DNA of 32,649 bases, from the NCBI GenBank assembly GCA_964398485.1, contig CAYNMD010000007.1, forward strand, positions 1-32,649. Reading direction: 5' to 3'. Shown one piece after another: positions 22,039 to 31,500 of this stretch. Every line of letters begins with the position of its first letter. Within the stretch, counting starts at the first letter, position 1. The notes below the pieces were generated by a model. That model saw only the letters and a list, made by a program, of their open reading frames with translations, had not been told where the DNA came from and searched no databases. Made by a program: the position numbers and the translations under genes. The DNA is from SSEF01 sp964398485 (GTDB lineage: Bacteria; Patescibacteriota; Minisyncoccia; Moranbacterales; UBA1568).

Positions 22039-23220
22039 TTAAACAATTTTTGATTTTAAATACATATAGTACTCATCGTTTTTGGCATTTTTTGTTGTAT
22101 ACCGCTGCATAACTGTTTCACGTGCCCGGACGCCCATCTCCCTTCTTAGAAGAGGATCTCTGATTAATTGGTCCAATTTGTTATACCACTCTTCCGTAGT
22201 TCTCGCTACAAACCCATCTCCCTCGTCTGTTATAGCTTCTCGGAAAGTTCTGGTAGCAGCTGCGACTGTTGGCACCTCGACAATACCAGCCTCAAACCAC
22301 TTCAGCTCTGATTTAGACTCACAGAAAGGATTGCCGATTTCTAGCGGAGCAAGATTGATGTCAAGCGAAGCAATATTCTGAAAGAGTTCTGATCGTGCCA
22401 CAAATGGTAGTCGAACAATTCGACCAGTATATTGCTGAAGAGCATCATCAGTGTCGAGCGGTCCAGTCAGTACCAATTCCACCTGTGGATACTGATTTAA
22501 AATACGAAGTAATACTTCAGTAATTGTGGCAAAGTCCTTGTTGTGACTCGGAGTTCCCGAGAGATACCCGATGCGTATTTTGCGACGGACAGTTTGCTCG
22601 GTTTTCTTCTTATCTAAAGCCTGCTTCGCCCATGTCAGATCCTCTTCAGAAAGTTTGTTGGGGACAATAAATACCCTCTTTCCCTTTTCACGAAGTTTCT
22701 CAGCTAAAAAACTGGTAGTCGTAGTAGCCACCTCAACATATGGATCCACAAGAATATCCCCACCCACACCGTGCTCATAGAGCTTTTTCTCAAGAGCATT
22801 CATCTGCCTATAATAATCCATATGCTGCAAAAACTCAGGGTCATATACCAGGTCATCTGTCTCAAAAATAATGGTCTTCTCTAATTCTTTCGCCCGATCA
22901 AGAACAAGCTTTAATTCTGGAGTTAGGAGAGTACGATGAAAAACAAATACCTGAAAACGTTCAACAGCTGAGAGCAGTCCTGGATGGTCTTGGATGGTCG
23001 CATTTGCCCGAAACCCACAAAGTTGTAACTCCTCAGCTACATGGCGAGTCCGATACCGAGCACTATCACCCGCCCCTCCAGAAATAAGAAGAATATCACC
23101 AGAGCCAATAGGTCGAAATAACACTCCTAACATAGAAAACACCCTCTTCAGCCCACGCCAAACCCCATCCCGCTCAAGGAGAGACCATGCTTTTCCTAGT
23201 CTAATTAGCCATGTCTTCAT
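22039..23220 (-). CDS. Glycosyltransferase, GT4-like
   Basis: The 393-aa protein has IRIGYLSGTPSHNKDF at about residue 218 and the late motif NPFCESKSELKWFEAGIVEVP, which mark a branch of group 1 glycosyltransferases common in O-antigen and S-layer glycan clusters. The N-terminal half (LLISGGAGDSARYRTRHV, FHRTLLTPEL, FETDDLVYDP) fits the acceptor domain. It heads the two-gene transcript with the epimerase. A TGTATACT box lies 41 bases upstream; no Shine-Dalgarno is evident. Confidence 0.85.
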   Translation of the reverse strand: MKTWLIRLGKAWSLLERDGVWRGLKRVFSMLGVLFRPIGSGDILLISGGAGDSARYRTRHVAEELQLCGFRANATIQDHPGLLSAVERFQVFVFHRTLLTPELKLVLDRAKELEKTIIFETDDLVYDPEFLQHMDYYRQMNALEKKLYEHGVGGDILVDPYVEVATTTTSFLAEKLREKGKRVFIVPNKLSEEDLTWAKQALDKKKTEQTVRRKIRIGYLSGTPSHNKDFATITEVLLRILNQYPQVELVLTGPLDTDDALQQYTGRIVRLPFVARSELFQNIASLDINLAPLEIGNPFCESKSELKWFEAGIVEVPTVAAATRTFREAITDEGDGFVARTTEEWYNKLDQLIRDPLLRREMGVRARETVMQRYTTKNAKNDEYYMYLKSKIV

Positions 23221-23261
23221 AAAAATTACCAGTACGTAAGTTGAAAGTCATCAGCTTCTTT

Positions 23262-23269
23262 AGTATACA
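23262..23269 (-). promoter_or_regulatory. -10 box for the glycosyltransferase-epimerase operon
   Basis: The minus strand reads TGTATACT followed by AAAG, the same core as the boxes at 2550, 7803 and 15512. It predicts a leader of about 35 bases. Confidence 0.5.
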
Positions 23270-23285
23270 TGAGGAAAAAGACACG

Positions 23286-23311
23286 AAAAAACCCAGTATA
23301 CTGGGTTTTTT
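23286..23311 (-). terminator. Intrinsic terminator of the acidic coiled-coil gene
   Basis: A perfect 26-base inverted repeat (A6-CCCAGTA / TACTGGG-T6) lies 22 bases after the stop at 23333. Confidence 0.85.
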
Positions 23312-23332
23312 CTGACTAGGTTATCGGCAAAC

Positions 23333-24757
23333 TTAGAACCAGTTGAAGAGCCATCCAAACATACCACTCGTAACCGGGCGACTGGCCACGTAATTCTCAA
23401 GTTCGGTATTCTGTTCCTTGAGTACAGAGAGCTTCTCACTCATCATTGCAGCTACTTCTGGATCATCAACAAGTGTAATTACTTTCTCCAGTGCCTCGAT
23501 ACGCGTATCGTTTTCCACGATAACGGTTCGGAGTTCAGCAAGCGTCTTCGTATCATCACCAAAGAGCTGTCTCATCCCTGCACTGCGACTCTCAAACTTC
23601 GACTTGAGAGCCACTGCCTTGGCAGCACCCTCACGATGAGTCTGAGTAAGCCGTTTTACACTATTGTCATTGATATCATCCTCAGTCTCAGCCTCAATCT
23701 CAGCCAAGTCATCAATATCGTCACTAGCGTCCTCTACTTCCGCTACATGTTCTACCTCAAACTCATCATCATCTGATACGCCAAGAGCCAAGAGGGCATT
23801 CTCAACAGCACTCTTTACTGACTTTACCCGACGTTCCAGGGTCTCCACCATAGCATAAGCGCTCCCCGCCTCACTGCCACCGGCCGCAATTTTTTCCTTC
23901 ACTCCCGCCCACTCTGTTTCAAGTGTAGCCAAACGATCTGAATAACTACTCGCATCACCACCAGCTGCCGTGAGAGCAGCAATTTTTTCTTTGGTCTGAG
24001 CTATACGCTTATCAACTTTGGATATATCCTTTGACACTTTCTCAGCAGCATGGAGCACCTTGCCCCTCGCTGCCTGAGCAAGCCTCTCTGTTTCCTTAGT
24101 AAGAGCTTTAACTGCTTCCTCATTGTAATTTACAAAGAGAGCATCAACACCAGTAGCTTTTTCCTTGGCTAAAGCCAGCGCAGCGAGAGCCGCCGTCACA
24201 TCTACCCCCTCAGCCTGCTTCTTCAAAATCTTTTCCTCAGCCTGAGCAAGCTTCTTATTGATTCGCTCGAGAGTTTTGGCCTTATCTTTATACATTGCTT
24301 CTTCCTCATCCTTGCCAGAGTTTTCCTCGCTATCAGCAAGCTCTTCGTCCTCGTCTAATTCGGAAGTCTCTGACATTTCATCGTCTACCCCATCCTCACT
24401 AGTACTCGTTGAGGTGCTGCCGGACTGTTTTGCTGCACGCTTAGCAGCCTCTTGTTGCTTTTTAGCAGCTTCTCTAGCTGCTTCTTTTTTCTTTTTTTCA
24501 GCTTCTTTAGCTGCTTTATCTTCACTTGTATCTTTATCTTCCTCAGATTTACTATCATCCTCATTATCGTCCTCACTCTTACTGTCTTCACTGTCACCAC
24601 TATCCTCACCATCCTTGGCAGCCGCATCATTCGTCCACGGCATACCTAGTTTTGGCTGACTAGTGAGAAACGTAGCATAAGAAACATAGGTTCCAAAAAG
24701 GACAAACACTATTGCAGCAAAGATCACTGCCTTATTCGATGTATCTTCTGACGGCAT
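23333..24757 (-). CDS. Acidic, coiled-coil membrane-anchored protein of unknown function
   Basis: The 474-aa protein has a single helix at residues 9-31 (AVIFAAIVFVLFGTYVSYATF). Next comes a strongly charged segment (35-155) of Asp/Glu/Ser runs and a Lys/Ala/Glu-rich heptad-like stretch, then long helical coiled-coil segments to about residue 450. It has no cysteines. The hydrophobic, aromatic end is SGMFGWLFNWF. The build suggests a stalk or periplasmic spacer rather than an enzyme. It has its own -10 and terminator, so it is a single-gene unit. Family not recognised. Confidence 0.75.
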   Translation of the reverse strand: MPSEDTSNKAVIFAAIVFVLFGTYVSYATFLTSQPKLGMPWTNDAAAKDGEDSGDSEDSKSEDDNEDDSKSEEDKDTSEDKAAKEAEKKKKEAAREAAKKQQEAAKRAAKQSGSTSTSTSEDGVDDEMSETSELDEDEELADSEENSGKDEEEAMYKDKAKTLERINKKLAQAEEKILKKQAEGVDVTAALAALALAKEKATGVDALFVNYNEEAVKALTKETERLAQAARGKVLHAAEKVSKDISKVDKRIAQTKEKIAALTAAGGDASSYSDRLATLETEWAGVKEKIAAGGSEAGSAYAMVETLERRVKSVKSAVENALLALGVSDDDEFEVEHVAEVEDASDDIDDLAEIEAETEDDINDNSVKRLTQTHREGAAKAVALKSKFESRSAGMRQLFGDDTKTLAELRTVIVENDTRIEALEKVITLVDDPEVAAMMSEKLSVLKEQNTELENYVASRPVTSGMFGWLFNWF

Positions 24758-24786
24758 AATTTTTTATTTTACAAAATGTACTTAAT

Positions 24787-24792
24787 ATTATA
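24787..24792 (-). promoter_or_regulatory. -10 box for the coiled-coil gene
   Basis: The minus strand reads TATAAT within TGATATATAAT, 29 bases before the ATG at 24757. The rest of 24758-24890 is A/T-rich with no other feature I can support. Confidence 0.45.
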
Positions 24793-24890
24793 TATCAACT
24801 CTATCTAGATAGACAAACAAAATTAGTAATTGTCAATATTCCCGCCCTCGCTATCTGTTTTGAGTAAAAATAGATACACTGTATATATCT

Positions 24891-25736
24891 ATGCATCTAC
24901 CATTTCAACACTCTATACTTCCCCCTCTCAAAAAAATAACGGGTGGGTGGGCTCAACCTACTCTCACTTTTATCTTCATTACCCTCTGCATTGGTATAAA
25001 CCTCCTCCCTTATCAAAAAATTACCGCTGAATACCTCTGGCAAAAGACCTATAACGATACCGTTGCTCTTTTTCTATACCCGTCCAATATTCAGTTTCGA
25101 TTTTCTATCGCTGAATACTACCTCAGCAATGCAGGATACGACATAGAGAAAGCCAAGAAGCGCTACCAAGAAGTCATCAATGAAGATCCTTCTTTTTATC
25201 TTGCTCATTTTCAACTCGCTCGCATTTATTTCATCCAAGGCAAACCCGCTCTCGCCATGGATCATATTCGCACCGTCCTCAAACTACAGCCTGATTTTAA
25301 ACAGGGATATTATCTTTATGGTCTCATTAGTGGCTTTAGTGATAATACTACCGAGGCCATCTACGGTTTCGAAGAATATATGAAGCGAGATGATTTTAAT
25401 TGGGCGGGCTACAATGATCTGGCCTGGGTATATTTTCGGAGTGGTCGTTTTGAAAAATCTCTTGAACTTGCTAAGAAAGGACTCGAGAAATCTCCCGGAA
25501 ACCCTTGGCTCCTCAATATGCAAGGGCTGTCACTCATGAATCTTGGTGAACATGAACAAGCCCATGTTGTTTTCACTCTTGCCAAAGAGTCAAGCGAGAA
25601 GCTTACTCCCGAAATATGGGGAAAGTCCTACCCAGGCAATGATCCAAAAATTTATGCCGCTGGACTACAAAAAATGCAAGAGGCCATCAACCACAATCTC
25701 AATCTCACAAAAAATACCAAAGACGCATCCTATTGA
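24891..25736 (+). CDS. TPR-repeat membrane-anchored protein
   Basis: The 281-aa protein has one hydrophobic helix at about 25-41 (TLTFIFITLCIGINLLPY), then at least four TPR units from about residue 65 to 240. Clear examples are AHFQLARIYFIQGKPALAMD and WLLNMQGLSLMNLGEHEQAH. TPRs bind partner proteins. It lies 80 bases upstream of the large Cys-rich adhesin in the same direction, so it may help assemble or present it (inference). The same kind of TPR array ends the O-antigen-ligase-like protein. Confidence 0.82.
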   Translation: MHLPFQHSILPPLKKITGGWAQPTLTFIFITLCIGINLLPYQKITAEYLWQKTYNDTVALFLYPSNIQFRFSIAEYYLSNAGYDIEKAKKRYQEVINEDPSFYLAHFQLARIYFIQGKPALAMDHIRTVLKLQPDFKQGYYLYGLISGFSDNTTEAIYGFEEYMKRDDFNWAGYNDLAWVYFRSGRFEKSLELAKKGLEKSPGNPWLLNMQGLSLMNLGEHEQAHVVFTLAKESSEKLTPEIWGKSYPGNDPKIYAAGLQKMQEAINHNLNLTKNTKDASY

Positions 25737-25816
25737 CAATTTTTTCTTTTATTTCCTTTGTTTTTGAATTATCCTAAAGGTATCTATCACTGAATCTTGA
25801 AGAATACACAATAAAT

Positions 25817-28414
25817 ATGCAAAAGATGACATCACTCATTCGGCCAACTCAAAATGGATTCAGTTCTCTTATTACCGTAATACTTCTTGGCACCCTAGCT
25901 ACTTCTTTCTGGATGAGTGGTAACAAAGATAATACTTCAGATCCAGCCAAAATTTCTTCCGAGTATTCCTTTTTTACCACAGCTCCTAGCGGTGAGGAAT
26001 CTGGACTCGCTGTACCGGCTTCTTGTGGGAGCACTCTCCATGGATCGGCTGATGAATACACTGCCTGTTCAGCCTGTAACAGTTGTGGCCAATGCAACAG
26101 CGGCCAATCACGCTGTGGCGGTGCCTGTAGTGCCACTGCCCCTCCAGCACCAGATAATTCTTGCGCTGCTAGTACCTGTACAGGACAAAACTGTACCAAT
26201 AGCTGCGGCCAATCAATCCCTGGCACCTTTGCTGGTAGCTGGAATACTGTATCTGGCCAGTGTTCAGCCTATGGATTTGGCTGTAGTGGTACTGTCTATG
26301 CCGAGCAAAATAGTTGCACGGGTGCCTACCGCAATGTAGACACGAGTGGCTGCGTCGCCTGTTGTATCCCGAATAACTCGTGTGCCTCTTCTACCTGTGT
26401 TAGCCAGACCTGCACCAACAATTGTGGTAATTCTGTAGCTGGGACCTACACCGGCTCATGGTCTAGTGTCTCCGCTCCATGCGCTAATTATGGACTTGGT
26501 TCTGGAACGGTCTACGCCGAACAAAACAGCTGTACCGGTGCCTATCGCAATGTCGATACGACTGGTTGCTACTTCCCTCCTGTCTGTGGCAATGGTGTAC
26601 TGGAGGCAGGTGAAGCATGCGATCAGGGAGGCGGCAATGGTACCTGTCCATCAAGTTGTAGCAGCAGCTGCACCAGCAATAGCTGCCCAGTGTGTGGCAA
26701 TGGAGTGAAAGAAGGAGCTGAAGCCTGCGATAATGGGGCTAGTAACGGTAGCTGCCCCGCTACTTGTAGCAACAGTTGTACCAATAACTCCTGCTCTACT
26801 TGCGGTAATGGAGTTTGTGGTGGAGGAGAGACCTGTTTCAGTTGTTCAGCTGACTGTGCTTCTGTTCCTCAAACAGGTGGGGCATGTACTGGACCTTCCA
26901 ATATTTGCGGTATGACCAATAGCGGTACTTACCGCTGTGATGGATCCTGTACCGCCCTTATGCCATCTGATGCTCTTTGTCCTTCTGCACCAATATGCGG
27001 AAACAATATTCTTGAAGGAGCTGAACAGTGCGATACAGGTGCTGCACGAGGCGCTTGTCCAGCCACTTGCAGTAATAGCTGCACCAATAACTCCTGTAGC
27101 GGCACCAACGGGGTATGCGGATCAGCTCACACAGGAAGCTACAGCTCTGCACCAAGCTCCAATTTGTGCTCGACTGGCCCAGCAACAGCCGTTTCAAATT
27201 CTGGTGGACTCTGGCGCTGGAGCTGTCTCGGCTCTGGAGGCGGTTCAAATGCTTCCTGTTGGGCCTCTATTGATACCCCACCTGTTTGTGGCGACGGAGT
27301 AAGGGAAGGGGCTGAAACTTGCGATAATGGAGCTAGCAATGGAGCTTGTCCAGCTGCTTGCAGCAGTAGCTGTACCAGTAATGGCAGCTGCCCCGGAGCA
27401 GTCAATGGGGTTTGTAGCGCTACACACTACGCTTGCACCGCTGGTACCAGTATCAATAATACCAATGGGGCGACTGATTGGACCTGGGTCTGTCAGGGAG
27501 CCAACGGCGGCAGTGACGCAAACTGTTCGGAGAGTAAATCAGCAGCCCCTCAGTGTGATCTTACCCATTACAACTGTACGAGTGGTACAAGTACTGGTGG
27601 ATTCAATGGCGGATCTGCTTGGTATTGGTGGTGCACCAAACCAGGTTATACTGATGCTTTTTGTTCAGAATCAAGTATTGGTACCACCGGCCAAATCACT
27701 ACTATCAACCCCGCCACCTGCAGTATCCCTATTGGTAGCGCCAGCTGCTCAGTTCAAATTAGCTGGACAACCACTAGTGCCGTTAACCCTGTTTTGGAAA
27801 TCATCTCAGCAAGTCCAGGATCGGTTGCCGGTCCAACGGGAACGAATGTATCCTTCACCATCCCCTATGGATCTCATACCGTCACTCTCAAAGATATCGG
27901 GCTCGGCGTAACCCTTGATACTGACACGGTAACAGCTGCATGCGCGAGCGGAGCCTCTTGGAACGGATCAATGTGTGCTGCTGCACCAGTAGTTAATTTG
28001 CAGATTAACGGAAGCAATGGACCAGTGGCTGCTGGTCTTGGCGATACCCTCAATATCACCTGGACAGTAACAGGGGCTGACGCCACCACCACTTGCACCG
28101 CTAGTGGTCTCTGGAGCGGGACAAAAAGTCAGTATGGCGGTACCGAGACACCATCCCCGACTGCCTTCGCCACTGGAAGTTACACTCTCTCTTGTACCAA
28201 GCCATCCCTTGCCCCAGTCGTTGATACTGTTGATGTTAATCTCTCCTGCACACCAAGCTGTACCAGCTGGAGTCCTTGTGGCCCCCCATGTTCTGGTGGT
28301 AACGGATCTCAGTCTCGCACTTGCACCACTGCTACCTGTGTCGTAAGCCCTCAGACTCAGAGCTGTAGCACTGAAACTTGCCGAGACCTCAACTGGAAAG
28401 AAGTTGGACAGTAA
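25817..28414 (+). CDS. Giant Cys-rich surface protein with CGNG/CDNG repeats and a TSP1-like C-terminus
   Basis: The 865-aa protein begins with a prepilin-like end: RPTQNG followed by FSSLITVILLGTLATSFWM, but without the usual Glu at position 5. Residues about 113-250 hold two copies of a module ending GTVYAEQNSCTGAYRNVDT. From about 255 to 510, five CGNG(V)xExGE-CD(N/T)G units occur, the Myxococcus-type Cys-rich repeat. Two beta-sandwich-like segments (about 620-800) follow, and the end (811-856) has WSPCGPPCSGGNGSQSRTC, the Trp/Arg/Cys layout of a thrombospondin type 1 repeat. It should be exported and disulfide-rich, probably an adhesin or pilus-tip protein. It faces the LamG gene and ends at a strong terminator. 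Confidence 0.85.
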   Translation: MQKMTSLIRPTQNGFSSLITVILLGTLATSFWMSGNKDNTSDPAKISSEYSFFTTAPSGEESGLAVPASCGSTLHGSADEYTACSACNSCGQCNSGQSRCGGACSATAPPAPDNSCAASTCTGQNCTNSCGQSIPGTFAGSWNTVSGQCSAYGFGCSGTVYAEQNSCTGAYRNVDTSGCVACCIPNNSCASSTCVSQTCTNNCGNSVAGTYTGSWSSVSAPCANYGLGSGTVYAEQNSCTGAYRNVDTTGCYFPPVCGNGVLEAGEACDQGGGNGTCPSSCSSSCTSNSCPVCGNGVKEGAEACDNGASNGSCPATCSNSCTNNSCSTCGNGVCGGGETCFSCSADCASVPQTGGACTGPSNICGMTNSGTYRCDGSCTALMPSDALCPSAPICGNNILEGAEQCDTGAARGACPATCSNSCTNNSCSGTNGVCGSAHTGSYSSAPSSNLCSTGPATAVSNSGGLWRWSCLGSGGGSNASCWASIDTPPVCGDGVREGAETCDNGASNGACPAACSSSCTSNGSCPGAVNGVCSATHYACTAGTSINNTNGATDWTWVCQGANGGSDANCSESKSAAPQCDLTHYNCTSGTSTGGFNGGSAWYWWCTKPGYTDAFCSESSIGTTGQITTINPATCSIPIGSASCSVQISWTTTSAVNPVLEIISASPGSVAGPTGTNVSFTIPYGSHTVTLKDIGLGVTLDTDTVTAACASGASWNGSMCAAAPVVNLQINGSNGPVAAGLGDTLNITWTVTGADATTTCTASGLWSGTKSQYGGTETPSPTAFATGSYTLSCTKPSLAPVVDTVDVNLSCTPSCTSWSPCGPPCSGGNGSQSRTCTTATCVVSPQTQSCSTETCRDLNWKEVGQ

Positions 28415-28431
28415 AATACACGGCTGTTTCC

Positions 28432-28467
28432 AAAAGAAAACACCCAGCTAAACGGGTGTTTTCTTTT
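28432..28467. terminator. Bidirectional terminator after the Cys-rich gene
   Basis: A 14-bp perfect stem (28432-28445 with 28454-28467) and an 8-base loop, with A/T-rich arms usable from either side. It lies 17 bases after the plus-strand stop and about 115 bases beyond the minus-strand LamG stop. The remaining 28468-28583 holds no gene. Confidence 0.85.
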
Positions 28468-28583
28468 ATCAATTATTAATGTAACAACGTCTCAACAAAA
28501 ATTTTTCAGCTATCGACTATTTCAGGAACCTCTTTCTACTTTCTAAAAAATTCATAAGATAATTTTCAAAATCCCCTTATTTA

Positions 28584-31500
28584 TTACTTACTCTGGTTAT
28601 AGAGATCAGCTACCTCAGCAGCAGTTAGTGATCGATTATAGAGGCGTACCTCATCGATTTTCCCGACTGTATACCCACCAAAACTTGGAGCATAGCCTGC
28701 CGTAAAGTCATCGCTATTGTTATTGGTCGTAGCTGGGATAGTGCCAGAAAATGTGAGTGTGGTAGCTACCCCATCGAAATAGGCCTTGAGGCGATTAGCA
28801 TTCCCCGATTGGCTCCCATCAAAAACCATGACGACATGATGCCAATTCGTATCATTGGAAGCAAAAGACCCGTATGGGGTGCCCGAGCCGTCTCCTACAT
28901 TGAGGTATACATTCCCATCGTTATAGAAATTAATATTAAATCGACGATATTGATCGACTGATTTCCCCACAGTTACAACAGAATTTGCTGCCGACCGCTT
29001 CATCCAAGCCGAGAGGGTGACATTAGCCACCCCATCCATAGCATTAATGTCATTCATATCAACCACTCCATTGGTTCCACCAAAAGAAAGCCCTTGGCCA
29101 ATTTTACCAATAGACTTTGAGGCATCCCCGCTGATAGTACCAGTATTCCCAGACCCACTCCTATCATAAGCGGTGGTGCCACTTACATCTTGCCCATTAA
29201 AACTCCAGTAGCCCTTGAGTCCGGTATCAACTCCGGTGGGAGAAGTAAGTTGGTAGAGATTAGTAACTTCATCGGATGCAAGGGCTCGTTTGTACACTCG
29301 AATATCATCAAGTTTTCCATTAAGAAAACCGTGATCTACCTCTTCATAGCGAGACTTGCCAATCACTCGAATATCAGCACCCGCATCAAAATCACCCGAT
29401 AGACTATGGCTTGCTGAGGCTACTTGAACACCGTTTACCAATACCCGAATACTTGATGAAGTCTTTATCCCCGTAACATGATGCCATACTCCTGTACTCA
29501 GAGCTGTGGTACCCGTTGCTGTAACAGCGCTCCCTACATTGTCTCGTATTGACATAGCCGGCACATGAGTAGAACTAAGTTCAAGGTTTACGACTGGCTG
29601 ACCAGCTCCTGCCCCCGTAATTCGCTGAAGAAAAATCGTACTAACTGGGACATCTCCACCTGGACTCCCGTCAAGATAGATCCACGAAGCTATGGTAAAA
29701 TCATCTGAATTAAACGGGATATTGGATGCAAAAGAGATGTAGTCGTTGACCCCATCAAAATCCACCGCCCCCCCGATCTGCCCCGTGGTCCAGGTAGGGC
29801 CATTGGTCAGGGTACCCGTATTCCCGTTGGTACTACTATCAGTAGCACTCGTCCCTGATCCATCATCCATCTTCCAATAGCCAGCGAGACCTGAATCCAG
29901 CCTGCCTGTCCCTTGAGGCTGACTCACGCTTGTATTAACTTTGTCGCTCTCAGCAAGATTAAAGAGAGATTTGATCTCACCAGCACTCAAAGCGCGATTA
30001 TAGAGTCTCCCCTCGTCAATAGAACCAGCTAAATAGTATGTACTACCATAACCAAAAGCAAGACTAGAACTCGTTGATTGGATAGTTGTTACGGTAGCAG
30101 TCCCTTGATAAGTTACTGCCCCATCAATATAAATTTTCATGGCATTAGTAGTTGTTGTTCCATCCCAGGTTCCTACTACATGATGCCACTGATTATCAAG
30201 AAGTGGCGTAGCACTCCCTGAAACAACATTGGTCGTGGTACCATTGGAAGTTTGAAAATACAGCGTACTCGAAAGAATACCAAGCTCATACACCTTATTA
30301 GCTGACAAATCAAAACACTTATCGGTACTACTTGTTCCCTTGGACATTATACAACCGTTTGTATCAGTCGTTTTGATCCACACAGCCATACTGATAGCGC
30401 TGGTAATATCCAAGGAGTTAGCATCTGCTACCGTAGTGTAATCATCTGTCCCATCAAACGAGAGAGCTTGTCCTACCTTACCCATTGTTTTGGTTGGGCT
30501 ATTGGTGAGAGTGCCGTTGTTGCCTCCGCCTGAGCGATCATAGGCCGTGGTGTCACTCATGTCCTGTCCATTAAAAGACCAGTAGCCCTTGAGACTAGGC
30601 TCAATACCGGTAGAGTTACCTCCTGCTTCGAGTTTATAGATCTGCATAATTTCGTTCGCAGAGAGCATACGATTGTAGATACGGGCCTCATCGAGACTAC
30701 CATCCATAACCACAGCACCATCAGAGCGCACCCCCATACGAATAGCAGCGCCGCTCCCTGTTGCTGTTCCAGTACCAGTACCTCCCGCCAGTATCCCTGC
30801 TGTAGGAACACCATTAATATAAAACATTGGAGCGGTTTGGATCGTGGTTGGTGCAACGACACAGTAGTGCCGCCACTGGCCGAGTGTTGTAGGGGGCCCA
30901 TCCCAAGCAACATAGTCTGTATTCGATCGGACTAAAGACATTTTTGGCGGATTATCCGCCGTAGTACGGAAGTCAAACGGATTCTGAGTGCCTCCACTTC
31001 CTGAGTGTTTTCCCATGAAATGCCGGTAAGATCCGGCCGTCGTGATATTAGCCCATACGCACAGTGTCAAATCACCAGTATACTTACTATCATCACTATC
31101 AGAAGCTGTGACATAATCATTCGTGCCATCAAGACGGAGAGCACTTCCCACTATCCCACTCGTCCAGGTAGGACCATTCGTGAGAGTGCCGGTAAGCGCG
31201 TTAACACTGCTATCGGATGTACTTGTCCCCGTGTTCTCATCAAATTTCCAATAATTGACGAGGCTGGAATCCAACCTTCCAGTACCTTGTGGCTGAGAGA
31301 CGCTGGAATTCAATTTATCCGATTGTCCCTGGTCGTAGAGCGTCTTGATCTCACTCAGTGAGAGTTCTCTCTCATAAATACGCATCTCATCCAGTGATCC
31401 CTGAAAGTATTCCTGCGCACCTTCAAATGAAGAGAGAGTATCGGGGTAACTACTGGTCGCATGCTGATAAGTCGTCGATCCAAAAGAGACGGCTCCGGTT

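Noticed and set aside
23286..23311. The 26-base perfect inverted repeat as an operator
   Set aside because: Its position just after a stop codon and its A/T-run flanks fit a terminator better.
25733..25738. TTGACA upstream of the Cys-rich gene as a -35 box
   Set aside because: No hexamer resembling a -10 lies 16-18 bases downstream, so a promoter here is not supported.
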